A stretch of DNA of 64,000 nucleotides from Carposina sasakii. Lineage: Eukaryota; Arthropoda; Insecta; Lepidoptera; Carposinidae. Position 1 is the stretch's first letter. Each line of letters starts with the position of its first letter. A program made the translations under genes and the position numbers. This document shows positions 1-10,468 of this stretch, in pieces. The stretch is taken from NCBI GenBank assembly GCA_014607495.2, contig CP053163.1, positions 8,350,716 through 8,414,715 of the forward strand, read 5' to 3'. Below the pieces are notes generated by a model, which saw only the letters and a list, made by a program, of their open reading frames with translations, did no database searches and was not told where the DNA came from.

Positions 1-2
1 AA

Positions 3-2164
3 ATTCTACTTCAGAGGTTACTTTATCTAGGGTGGCAAATAAATCTAGAGAAATCGGTATTAACGCCACAGCAAGATCTAGAATTTCTCGGGATTTCTTG
101 GAAAACACTGAAAAACGAAAAGACCCTTCCAGCCAAGAAAAGATTGGCAGTATGCTCAAAGATAAAACCGATTCTGAGGAGTGGCCTTGTCGACATAAAA
201 ACACTACAAAGTATTGTAGGTCTGTTGAATTTCGCCAGTTTTGTAATTCCTCAAGGCAGATTACATTACCGAGCGCTGCTATTATTTCTGATCAATCACG
301 AGAAATCTCGAATGACCAGACGCTATCCTCTTTCGGAACAAGCTATAAGAGACCTCCAGTGGTGGCTTTGCAATCACCATCATTCGTCTCCAATCCATTG
401 GGCTCCTCCCTCGCATTTTCTAGCAACAGATGCATCAGACCTGGTTTGGGGGGCACAGCTAGATCATCTCCCGCTGAGTGGTATGTGGACCGAGCTAGAA
501 AGTACGATGCATTGCAATCAGAAAGAGCTTCTTGCCCTGATGAAAGTACTACAAAATCAGCATCAGTCTCTGGCTCAGTCCACAGTCCTTTGTCCAGACA
601 ACCGGACGGCGATCGCCTACATTCGAAGCGAAGGTGGAACAAGGTCCTTGGTTCTGATGGATATTACAGCTCAGATTTTTCAATTATTAGACATGTACCA
701 GATACACATCATCGCTCATCATATTCCGGGAATTTTCAATGGACACGCAGATCATCTATCTCGTTACCGATCACACCCAGAGTGGCATCTGCTACCCAAT
801 TGCACAGAGAAGGTATTCAAAAAATTTGGTGTACCTGTGATAGATCTATTTGCTTCGACCCATGCTCACGTAGTGTCGAATTACGTAACTCTCGACCTGA
901 ATGACCGCCACGCAATCTTTCACGTTGCGTTCTCCCGTCAATGGAACTACCCCCTAGCGTGGATATTTCCCCACCTTATTTAATACCCAAGGTACTAGTT
1001 CACCTAAATTATGCGCAGGGCATATTTCTGATAGTAGTACCACGCTGGAATCGTGTATTTTGGAGGGCAGACCTCAAGTCGAGGGCATTATCAGCACCAT
1101 TCACAATTCGTCATCTGGGCAGGTATTTAATAGACAAGTCCACGAGCCTTCCACCTCCAAAAGTTCAGCAAATGACACTAGAGGTTTGGAAATGTGGGGC
1201 TGGTCGGAAAGTTTAAATGATTGGAATAACAACCAATTAAATTTATTACAATCTTCTTGGCGGTCATCTACTCTTAAAACATGTTGCCTGGAACAGGTGG
1301 TTATCTTGGTGTAAATTACACAAGGTGGATGCAGGTAGACCAACCGGTTAAATTTTAGCTAAATTCCTGGCGGATCTATATCTGAAAGATCAATTCTCTT
1401 ATAACACTATTTTGTTACATAAATCCGTAGTTTCCACCTTGTGTAATACAGAGGTTTCTGGACTGTTAAGTACTCACGTCTTGGTTAAAAATATACTAAA
1501 ATCTATTTCCTTAAAAAAGCCTGTACAACATAAAACTACGATATGGGATATGGATATTTTAACATCTTATTTATCCACTTATTCAGTCGATGAAAATAAC
1601 ATATTTCCGACTTCCCGGCATACTGCTATTTTACTTTTGTTATGTTCGGGTCGACGTATACATGATCTCACCTTGCTTACAGTTGATAACAAACACTATA
1701 AACAATTTGACGATCATATAATTATGTGGCCTCGTTTTGGTTAAAAAACCGATAAATATAATTTCAGGCAGTCGGGGTGGAAGATTCTAGCTAATTCTGC
1801 TAACAGACAGCTAGATGCAGTTTATTGGTTGAAACAGTGTATTCAACTTCTCCATAACAGACGATGCGACGCTGGCTGCTCTAATTTATTTATAAACCTG
1901 AGAGGAGAACCTAAGGCTGCATCCAAAACTATAATTGCTAGATGGATCAAAACTTTATTATCTGAAGCAAACATTTCTGCTTCTCCTGGTAGCATACGTT
2001 CAGCTGTGGCTTCGAAGAGTTGGTCAGATAATATTTCAACAGATGAGATACTCTCCAGAGTTAATTGGAAATCCGGCAATACCTTCCAGAAATTTTATAG
2101 GCGAGAACTGATTCCAACTCATAATAATGTTTTAAGAGACTCTTTTGTTGCTATTGATTCTTAG
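3..2164 (+). pseudogene. DIRS-type retrotransposon: end of reverse transcriptase, RNase H and tyrosine recombinase, decayed
   Basis: The frame is already open at the left edge, so the element continues outside the window. Positions 3-983 read as the end of a reverse transcriptase (LGWQINLEKSVLTP, QDLEFLG) and then an RNase H/connection region with FLATDASD, GHADHLSR and GVPVIDLFAS. In the DIRS family this is followed by a tyrosine recombinase that integrates the circular DNA copy, and that is what follows here. Pieces at 941-1216, 1060-1314 and 1412-2164 include SGRRIHDLTLL (first catalytic Arg), SIRSAVASKSW (second Arg) and TFQKFYRRE (likely nucleophilic Tyr). Frameshifts near 970, 1200 and 1280 and stops near 1348 and 1742 break the gene. 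The first shift looks like loss of one C in a C-run. The coding order is seen directly; the family is assigned from motifs, with good confidence. Confidence 0.85.
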
Positions 2165-2597
2165 TTCAGCTATTATTTATTAAAGCTATTATAAAAGTGT
2201 AGTCATTATGTATTATTTATTATTTATTTTGCCTTCTCGATGGAAGGGTTAATTACCTAATCTAAAGTAATGTCTTAAGTTACATGTTACCGTGGATTTA
2301 CTTAATAATTATTATGTGATTAAAATAAAATAAAACTGTTTTCTTTGCAATAATGGTTTTTATTTTGTTATTGAAAACTTCCAAAGTTTCTTTATTTCTA
2401 AACATAGGTGTGTACCTTTACATAATGTAGATGTTACATAAACTAGGTCTCACCTTCTCCATATCTTGTCAAAAAATACCTATTGTTAAATAACATAGTA
2501 CCTACCCACTTACTCTTTGTCACATTGGCGTCCATCACCACCAGGCGATAACAAACACGTCTCATATAAATATGCTTCAAATAACGGTCAAGTGTTT

Positions 2598-2883
2598 AAT
2601 AGCAGCGTTTTACCTGAAATAAAACGCTTATTAAATACTTACCTTATTTGAAGCATAACTTTAATCTCTGCCTGTTGGATTTATCGACTCAATGATTCAA
2701 AATGAGCTGGGGTGCCTAACCTCCACTCACTACCTGGTGGATGATGAGTGACAGAGAAGGCAATACTAGGGTAGACAAGGAGGTAAGAAGTAGCGGAAAA
2801 CGGAAGTGCCTCTCTCATATAAATATGCTTCAAATAAGGTAAGTATTTAATAAGCGTTTTATTTCAGGTAAAACGCTGCTATT
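2598..2883. repeat. Perfect 59-bp inverted repeat downstream of the DIRS element
   Basis: Positions 2598-2656 and 2825-2883 are exact reverse complements over 59 bp, separated by 168 bp. A direct copy of the outer block (ctcatataaatatgcttcaa) also starts at 2561 and at 2815. DIRS elements end in unusual inverted or split repeats and carry an internal complementary region used to circularise the DNA, so this is probably the right end of the element. That function is inference. The 430 bp between the recombinase stop and this repeat are AT-rich and without a gene. Confidence 0.85.
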
Positions 2884-3699
2884 CTTTTTTATATTTTTTA
2901 TTGTACACACAAATATTGGACAATATCGTAGAAAGAGTATAGGTATATAGTGACTTTAAACAGATAATTATTATTTATGTCACGTATGACGTTAACGAAT
3001 TCAATACAAAAAACATCATTCCGTGATTTTTTTTTATACATATTTTGCTAATATCCCAAACTTGACAAAAATGTTGTATTAAAGTTGATAGTTCACAATA
3101 CTCGTGACATACTCGTATTTATTTATTTTGGTTCAGTCGTAAATGAGACTTTAGAAAGTACGCAATTTCTGGTATTGACCAGACTACGCGCTTTTAGTCG
3201 TAATTTTCCGGTATCGAGGATGTTCTGGGAAAGAAAGATCCAAGTTTTATTTAAGTTTTGCCCGACTGCGCGACGCAAAGGAGTTGTATGTATGTATGTT
3301 TGTATGTTCCTTTGAAGCACTATACAGACCAAACGCCTGGGCCAATTTTTATGATTCACACGTCAATCGATTCCTCTCAGTCCGACGACGAGTATCACTA
3401 AAGACATGACGTTAGTAAAAATACGCCATATTGTGAAAATTAAAAAAATTTAAGTCAACAAACTATATCAAGTGGGGTATCGTTGAATAGGTATTTAAAA
3501 ATCATTTTAGTTTTTCTTAACATTTTCCGATTCGACGGACCGTTTAGGATCTATATCGATTTAAAGTTTCGTAACAACCAATCTCACACGTAAGTTTTAG
3601 ACAGTAGCAAGACGAAAACTTCTTGCTGCCGAGTATGTTGAGCATGTTTCTTGAAGCGTACCTATTAGTAGCTGTACTTATAACAATAAAAGTAAATAA
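2884..3699. other. AT-rich DNA without a gene
   Basis: Only short chance frames are seen. A stretch at 3255-3360 (tgcccgactgcgcgacgcaa followed by repeated GTATGTAT) resembles the conserved end of an old dispersed repeat. I cannot assign it to a family. Confidence 0.5.
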
Positions 3700-4015
3700 T
3701 AAAAAAAAACATGATTTGAAAAAAAAGAACCAAACTATGTATAGGTACATAATAAAAAACTGAAAAGAAAAAAATAAGCACTTAGATGTCAGGTGGTCTA
3801 GAATTCTATAATAATATTATGGAATGAATACTATTGAATTGAATATTACAGCCAGGATCTATTGAAATATTAGCTTGGCTGTCGGATAAATGGATCCCGA
3901 CTGTTCAGTTGTTATGTTACATCATCAGATAATATTTTATTTTCTTTAATAGTATTCATTCCATAATAATATTATAGAATAACGTATACGCAGTCTCGTA
4001 TACGCAGTCGGGTTT
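3700..4015. repeat. Foldback-type repeat, copy 1
   Basis: It contains a 33-bp exact inverted repeat (3803-3835 and 3948-3980). Inside is a smaller hairpin at 3849-3903, whose ends cagccaggatc and ggatcccgactg are near complements. The same block, including the flanking text ttagatgtcaggtggtct, recurs at about 38950-39620, so it is a dispersed element rather than a local palindrome. It has no coding capacity. Confidence 0.7.
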
Positions 4016-5267
4016 TGGGATTTTCAATAATTTACTTTGTAGTGATCATTCAATAGCTGGCTGGAGATGGAGCGCCACACTAATTAAATATTAAAAGTCG
4101 CGGAAAAATATGATGACATGATTATACAGTTTTCAATCAGTTCAAATCAGCGAGTGCAGATTCACAAAGGCCTTAAATAAACTCAAATCATGATTTAGCT
4201 TCAGGAATGAAATTATATTTTATACCCAAAACTTATGATTCAAAGCAGATTTTTACTAGCTATGGGCGCTATGTAACGTAGATAGTTACTAAACTATCTA
4301 TTTAGCTCAACAACGACAACGCGTTTTCTAGCGAGACACAACTATCTACATTTCATAACGCGCTAAATGTCAGGCAGTCTCGCAAACGCAACGAAGCGCA
4401 AACGTATCGAAAAAAGTAGTGGTATCAAACTATCTACAATAGCCGTTTAGTGCGAATGAATAAAATAATGCACGATCGCGAGAGTGCGAGTGAGATAAAT
4501 GCAAAAGCGCGGGCGCCCGCCCGCTATTATTTCTTTGCATTAGAAAATAGTCCTTCTATCCTGAACATAGGTTAGGGTAAGAGCTCAGCACCGAATGGAT
4601 AATATAGGAAACTTTCGAAAATTATTTTTAATTGAACTTTTGACCTTGACACCTGTGAGTGCAAGTATTCCATTTATTTCGTAATATTTTAAGTATTTTT
4701 ATATCGGTCAGTAATTTTGCAAATATATACGTACGAGTATAAGTTGCAACGAGCACGTTATTATGACTAATAAATAATAACTACAGAAAGAGCAATAACA
4801 TTAAACTCCACAACTTCTCAGTAAGTAAGCTTTTGAAAAATAGATAGTTTTCATAACGTTGTCCGCTAACAACAAACGGTTTAGTTTCGTTGTTGGAAAA
4901 AGCTATAACGACACACCTCTAATTTATACCAGGAAAATGCTGTGATGTTTATATGATTTATTTTAATTTTTAAACTCTATCAAGTCAGTCCAACCGTTTA
5001 GGCACTACGATGCTACAAGACAGATTCTTTTACATACAAACTTATAACACCTGCAGGTTTATTTGCGCCGGGGTTAAAACATAGAAAAGAATACAAAGAA
5101 GAGAATAGACGACCGATTTGGTCGTGGTTGGTTTACTAGTGCCTGCTTGCAGCGTTATTGGCCTTTGGTTTAAATCCCGGAAACATTGAGGATGAATATC
5201 TTTGCTTCCGAGTTATAATTTTATGTATGTAATTATATCTTGTATGTACGTGTGACACAAATTTAAA
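4016..5267. other. Non-coding AT-rich DNA
   Basis: No frame of note, no RNA gene and no repeat that I can assign. Confidence 0.5.
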
Positions 5268-5480
5268 TCCTACTAATATTATAAACGCGAAAGTTTGTAA
5301 GTATGGATGGATGGATGTTTGTTGCTCTTTCACGTAAAACGGCTGGAGCGATTTTAATAAAATTTGGTATGGCGTTAGCTGATACCTTGAATTAACACAT
5401 AGGCTACTTTTTATCCCGGGAAAATATTTATATCCCGGATAATTTCGGCAGTCCACGTGGAAGTCGCGGGCGTCCACTAG
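5268..5480 (+). mobile_element. Non-autonomous Helitron-like element
   Basis: It starts TCCTACTAATATTATAAA and ends CTAG, followed by T, with A immediately before the start. This fits Helitron insertion between A and T without target duplication. The interior carries GTATGGATGGATGG and a conserved 3' block ending gtcgcgggcgtccactag. Related copies lie at 9443, 38046 and 62294. No coding capacity; replication would need a Rep/helicase encoded elsewhere. Confidence 0.75.
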
Positions 5481-7366
5481 TATTTATATAATTTTTAGTC
5501 CATATGATCCAGTAGACCATAGGCCTGTAGTAAGGAGCTCCCTTAACCTTATTACGATCAAAATTGCACTCCTATTTGCGTGATCTCACGCTTACTCGAC
5601 AGATTCTGCAAGTGGCCGCTTGGCCACGTTTGTGAAAATTGACAATTATTACCTCGGCGATTGTGTTTCACAGCAACGTAATGATTGCGTCAAATTAAAA
5701 GGATATTAAATTCAATCGTGAGCTACCTACAATTGTCGAGTATCAAAAGACAGCTCTTAATGAAAAACGTACTCTTACAGATCTTTCGTAAAGTAATGAC
5801 TAGCCTAAGTAAATGCCGTTTTTACATTATATGTAATCTTAAATAGAATTTAAATTTAAATTCAAAAAGCTACGCAAAATAAATCTATTAACCTAATGTA
5901 ACGGGTTTTCATTTGAATATTTTTAATCGATGGTCATTGTAACCCATTCTCGCATTGAATGGAACTCAAATATGTTTAAAACACTTGTACAACAAGTAAC
6001 TTTGCTTACATATTTCCACCAATACCAATTTTCACCAATACAAATAGCTAAAAACAAAATAGCGGATCAGCAGATATTTTCCCTAGTAGACCCAAAGTCA
6101 ACTTCACCTGCCCGTGGTGCACCCTGCTACTAACTAAGAGGCTGAAAGCTTATAATACCTATTTAGAATGATGGGACTTAATAAGCTAACTGGTGAAAAG
6201 TGGGTATGTAAATTGCACACGTCTGCCCAACTTCTTTTGGGTATAATGTGCCTTCGACACGCACATGCATAGCGCGTGACGGCCGGCGCCGGACTACCAA
6301 CAGCTATATGAAATTGCGTCAAATAGAAAATAGCGTATTCGTGACTTGTCATTGGCGGGATAGGAATATAGCGTATTCGTACAGTCATTCATTCGTGACT
6401 TGTGATTTGCGCGCAACTCGTAACGTTATAACGTCACGGAAAAAATAGCGCGCTATTTGCATGTAGCATATCACTTTCACGCGTTCCGAGAATATAGCTT
6501 TTTTGAACACCACTAGTTGGGGCTATGCTAATTTACGCTTCAATACGCAATATAGCATGACCACAAATTCTCGAAATAATAGCGGCACTATGTTAGTGAT
6601 GTAAACGTCACAGCTCTTTTCATTTCCTTCTAGGCTTTCTGGGAGCAAATCTTTAAAAAAAAATTGAGCCGAAACGCAACCACTAACGAACCGTTAATGA
6701 AACGCGGTGCGAAGCAATATATACTTACCGCTTGAGCAATAAGGTGTATTTTAGCATGCATCGGTCGCGAGTATGACAGAATAAGAACAAATATCTGTCT
6801 CGTGCTGAAATGTGTCTAATTACGTCACCATAAAGTAATTATTGCTTTGTTTTGAGCATCTACAACGGTTCCGTTTCGGCTTCGTTCCAACTCGAGACTT
6901 TTCGAGAATTGGCCCCTGGTCAGTTTAAGTTCAAACAAAATATTCTACGCTATATTCTACGTAAGTTGGTGGTTCGCAACACGTTAAGATGACACGACTT
7001 AAGAGTCTTCAAGAACGCGACACGCTTGAGAAATAACAACAATATGTCTCATAAATCTCTCGTGCGGAAGATAACGTCAATTTATATACACGCTGATTTA
7101 TTACAACAATGACGTATTGTGTCAAAAGTAGCAAATATTGGAAAGAATTCCGTGACTTCAACCGCAAGAACAGCAGAAATTGTACACTGCAGAATTAAGC
7201 TCTTTTCAGACTATTATAATTATAGCAAATAAAGACCTAAGTATGGGAAGCCAATATAGTACATGTACATGTAAGTGTCCACCTATGTGCCAATATTAAA
7301 TATATGGTTTCGAAAATCCGAATGGTGTGTGATATACAACAGAAAGTATTTTAGAAATAGGTTCTC
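5481..7366. other. Non-coding stretch with fragments of dispersed repeats
   Basis: At 6176-6250 there is a repeat fragment with ttaataagctaactggtgaa and tctgcccaacttctttt. It recurs in part near 47385-47450, and its first block appears inverted near 60405. The block tagcgtattcgt is repeated at 6332-6380. Otherwise no gene is visible. Confidence 0.5.
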
Positions 7367-7429
7367 TATAGTGGGCTATTTACATAGCTTACATAACATA
7401 TATGTAAGCTATGTAAATAGCCCACTATA
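7367..7429. repeat. 29-bp perfect hairpin
   Basis: Positions 7367-7395 and 7401-7429 pair without mismatch around a 5-nt loop. The arm begins tatagtgggctattt, which also occurs at 39776-39792 and, inverted, near 60455-60475. This suggests the compact form of a small inverted-repeat element. Confidence 0.8.
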
Positions 7430-8751
7430 TACCTTGCGCATAACAATATACCACATAATAATAAATCTATTATGTCCTAATAACAGCTAAAACTATTTCT
7501 ACTGCAAAATCAACAATACTCGCTGCCCAATTAGGGCCAAAGCAGGCATTAAAATCAAATACAGCCTCGCATTTCCAATAGTCCAGTACAAAGGGAGTGT
7601 AACTTTGGCTAGAGATGGGATGGAATATTTATATAAATGAATATTATATCGATATTTTTAGTTAGAGCGCAATTTCGATCAAAAGATTTTCTTTTTTAAT
7701 ACAACTTGACTTGACAGAAATTATTGGCACGTTGTTTATAAATACGAGTATAATATAGGTAAATGTTGTATCTATCTATATTCTATATGCTATGCTTTTA
7801 TATACCTGATGATAAAATTTTGCCATTCCAGCAGTCTCGGTAAAAAAGGTAAGTTCTTATGATTCCGCGAACATGGTATGAGACTTTATTTTTTGGACAT
7901 TCTTTACTATATATTTACATGTTATAAGTGAATAAAAGGCCAATAAATTACGTATAATTTAATAATATATTAAAAACAATTATATGTACATAGATAGCTG
8001 TCTACTATTCGTATTCATATTTATAAAATAAAAACAATAGTGGATATCGTGTATCAAAAAACAAACACATGGCACTATCGGCGATGGCTAGATGGCTAGA
8101 CCTATATTAACCATATCGATATTTCTACATACATCCCTAACATCGCCTTTACCTTTGTCCGGGCGATCGAGCTTTGATCGCAATATTTTACGGGCGGGTT
8201 CCGTCGGTTTTTGTCTTGATTCCTCTGAGGTTTGCCCGCCCGGGGGACTTTCATAATTTCCCCAAGCCTGAAAGTGATTTTCAAGATTTAGATTTTAGAT
8301 CAGTTCTGAAAATCTCGAATTTAATGTGGTCGGCTAAATCTCCTTGCTGAATTTATTAAGTTTTACTATAGTAATAAGAAAAGTCTTTTACTATAAATAA
8401 TAAAAGGTTATATTTATCTTTTTTATAATTTGTACTAAGTTTAATACACTTACGACTACTTAATTATTTTTAATTCATACAAGAACTGCAAAAAAAAACC
8501 GATATAAATATAACACCTGAGGCTTCAACCTGATCCGGTATAAAACACCTTCTTACAAAAATGTATACCGATATTCTGTGATAATAACATGTGTTATCGG
8601 GAAAATTTATGACGCTTTTTATGTAAGTATTATTGGATAATTTGTTGAAATACCTATATAACAACCGACCTTGAAAGATATCTTGCATACTTCACTTTAT
8701 TGTTTTATTCAATTTTATTGGAATCAAAGTAAATATTTAGACATTAACTAG
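7430..8751. other. Non-coding stretch with one unrecognised short frame
   Basis: A 60-codon frame on the minus strand at 8102-8284 lies in a locally GC-richer patch (around 8150-8255). It reads RNQDKNRRNPPVKYCDQSS. It could be a retroelement relic, but I cannot identify it. The rest is AT-rich DNA. Confidence 0.4.
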
Positions 8752-8956
8752 TCCTGCACTACAAATTCCATAAGGTCTTACGTCGCGGGCACTATGCAAC
8801 GGTTTATAAAAACATATATAAGTATAGAAACGTCCATGATTCGGAAACGATAATCGATATTTATCATATCAATGTTTGCACTTATACGGGATACGAACCC
8901 AGGACTCATGGCGATGTAGACAGGTCACTACCAACTGCACCAATCGGTAGTTAGAT
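8752..8956 (-). mobile_element. tRNA-headed SINE, family S1, copy 1
   Basis: Read on the minus strand, the element has a tRNA-like head with a degenerate B box (cctgggttcgtatcccg), then the conserved body gtgcaaacattgatatgat. The remainder matches the copies at 17645, 22973 and 30461. The 3' part is shortened. Confidence 0.7.
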
Positions 8957-9294
8957 TTGTGATAAGTATGCCAAAAAACGTTTTTGCAATTGTATGTACG
9001 GAGTAAACATGTAGGCTCAGAAAGTAGCATATTCATCCTCACCCTTTACGCCATGTCAAATTAAACACAGTTGGCCCACGCCTCTGTATCGTCAAAATAT
9101 TTCTATGGAGCATCAGCATTTTGCCTTGTTTTACGACCGACCGCTAACCCTTTGAGAAACAAAGCCCCTACAAGTACTACCGGCGAAGAGTACAATATAC
9201 AAACCTATATATAATGTAACTTATAGAAATGAAGTTGAAGCTATGCCTTCAGATTATCTTCGGACTATTAGTGCCTTACTTGCTTGGGCTGATC

Positions 9295-9421
9295 TAAAGG
9301 TCATCTACGTCCTATCAGAAGAATAAAATTAATGCTGTCTTTCTCTAAAACTTGATTACAATATAAATAGCATCTACCTTATTCTTCAGATGGGCTATCT
9401 GACGCTTGGAAGAATCAGCCC
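9295..9421. mobile_element. MITE of the GGGCC-GATTTTTCCAAT type, copy 1
   Basis: Imperfect terminal inverted repeats (gggctgatctaaaggtca at the left, tggaagaatcagccc at the right) enclose a non-coding core with gctgtctttctctaaaactt. The core text recurs in the copies at 46796 and 50680. Confidence 0.65.
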
Positions 9422-9442
9422 TAAGTCATCATGCTAACTATA

Positions 9443-9612
9443 CTAGTGGACGCCCGCGACTTCGCCCGCGTAGACTACAGAAAAAACAAAATGTCGAAAT
9501 TATCCGGGATAAAAATATTTTCCCGGGATAAAAAGTAGCTTATGTGTTAATCCAGGGTGTCAGCTAACTCTAATACCAAATTTTATTAAAATCGCTCTAG
9601 CCGTTTTGACGA
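9443..9612 (-). mobile_element. Helitron-like element, 5' end lost
   Basis: On the minus strand the element ends gcgggcgtccactag. It shares with the 5268 copy the blocks for tatcccggg, the cataagct region and the agcgattttaataaaattt region. The TC start is not recognisable before the gypsy element begins. Confidence 0.65.
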
Positions 9613-9694
9613 TGTCGTCATGAAAAAAAGTGTCCACACTATAGCCACAAAGGGAAATATTTTTATTTTTTATTACAACTCTAGCATTAGTATT

Positions 9695-10062
9695 TGTAGG
9701 AATAGGATCGGACATGATAAGATAGTAAATGAGAACTCAACAATAAAGTGGTAATAACTATATATATAGTGGTAATTAATATATTTCAAATCAGTACAGA
9801 ATCTAATCAGTAATTAGTACAGTGTATTATACAAAATATGTCTAATATAAGCTAGGTACATATGTAGAGGATATGCCAAGAAACGCACAGCAAGTGTACT
9901 CGACTGAGTCTCTGACGAGACTGCCGCTCCCCGCAAAGTGACCGGCTTTATATTCGCTGCGCGCTGGTGGGGAGCGACGTCATCGGGTGCACGTGCTTGT
10001 TCACAACAAGTTCTTCTTGGAATATCTTCTCATTTTAACACGTTCCGACCACGACGCCGTCA
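9695..10062 (-). repeat. 3' LTR of the gypsy element
   Basis: Identical to the 5' LTR except at 9705. No clear polypurine tract lies directly before it on the minus strand (the neighbouring bases read gtcagcatggccg), which is unusual for an LTR element. Confidence 0.95.
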
Positions 10063-10184
10063 CGGCCATGCTGACGTGCGCACGTCCTCGGGCGCGTTGT
10101 ACTACCAAGTTTAATCTGATAAAGAAACAGAGCAGCTCAATGTTCGATCATCCTGACAGTTTTTACTTATTAACTTTAACAAAT

Positions 10185-10424
10185 CTGGACCGGCTAATGC
10201 CCTTCAGTTTCAGTGTAATGTTTATTCCCTTCAGTTATGACTGGTCCGAATTCATACGAATTCCTTCAGCGCATACTGGACCGGAGAACGGCATTCCTTC
10301 GGCCAAACTGGACCGGATTCATTAGAACCCCTACAGTATTCTGCCGGACCGAATCTTGTAATTCCCTTCAGTTATGACTGGTCCGAATTTCATACAAATT
10401 CCTACAGTGCACACCGGACCGGAT
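10185..10424 (-). repeat. Seven imperfect ~35-bp repeats in the gypsy 3' untranslated region
   Basis: A core ctggaccgg (or ctggtccga) starts near 10185, 10241, 10276, 10308, 10343, 10378 and 10414, mostly 32-36 bp apart. Most units also carry a cccttcag block, which reads ctgaaggg on the coding strand. The array lies between the pol stop and the 3' LTR. It may hold polypurine or protein-binding sites; the sequence alone does not say. Confidence 0.85.
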
Positions 10425-10468
10425 TAATCTAGTTTTAATTATCTATAAAAGAAAGATGAGTTGCTATT

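Noticed and set aside
32..904. 290-codon open frame on the plus strand
   Set aside because: It overlaps the DIRS reverse transcriptase/RNase H frame in another phase and has no recognisable motif.
5136..5477. 113-codon frame on the minus strand
   Set aside because: Lies across the Helitron-like element; known non-coding.
9987..10325. 112-codon frame on the plus strand
   Set aside because: It crosses the LTR border and the 35-bp repeats antisense to the gypsy element; chance frame.
10185..10424. Repeats as a CRISPR-like array
   Set aside because: Imperfect tandem repeats inside an LTR element 3' UTR, not repeat-spacer structure.
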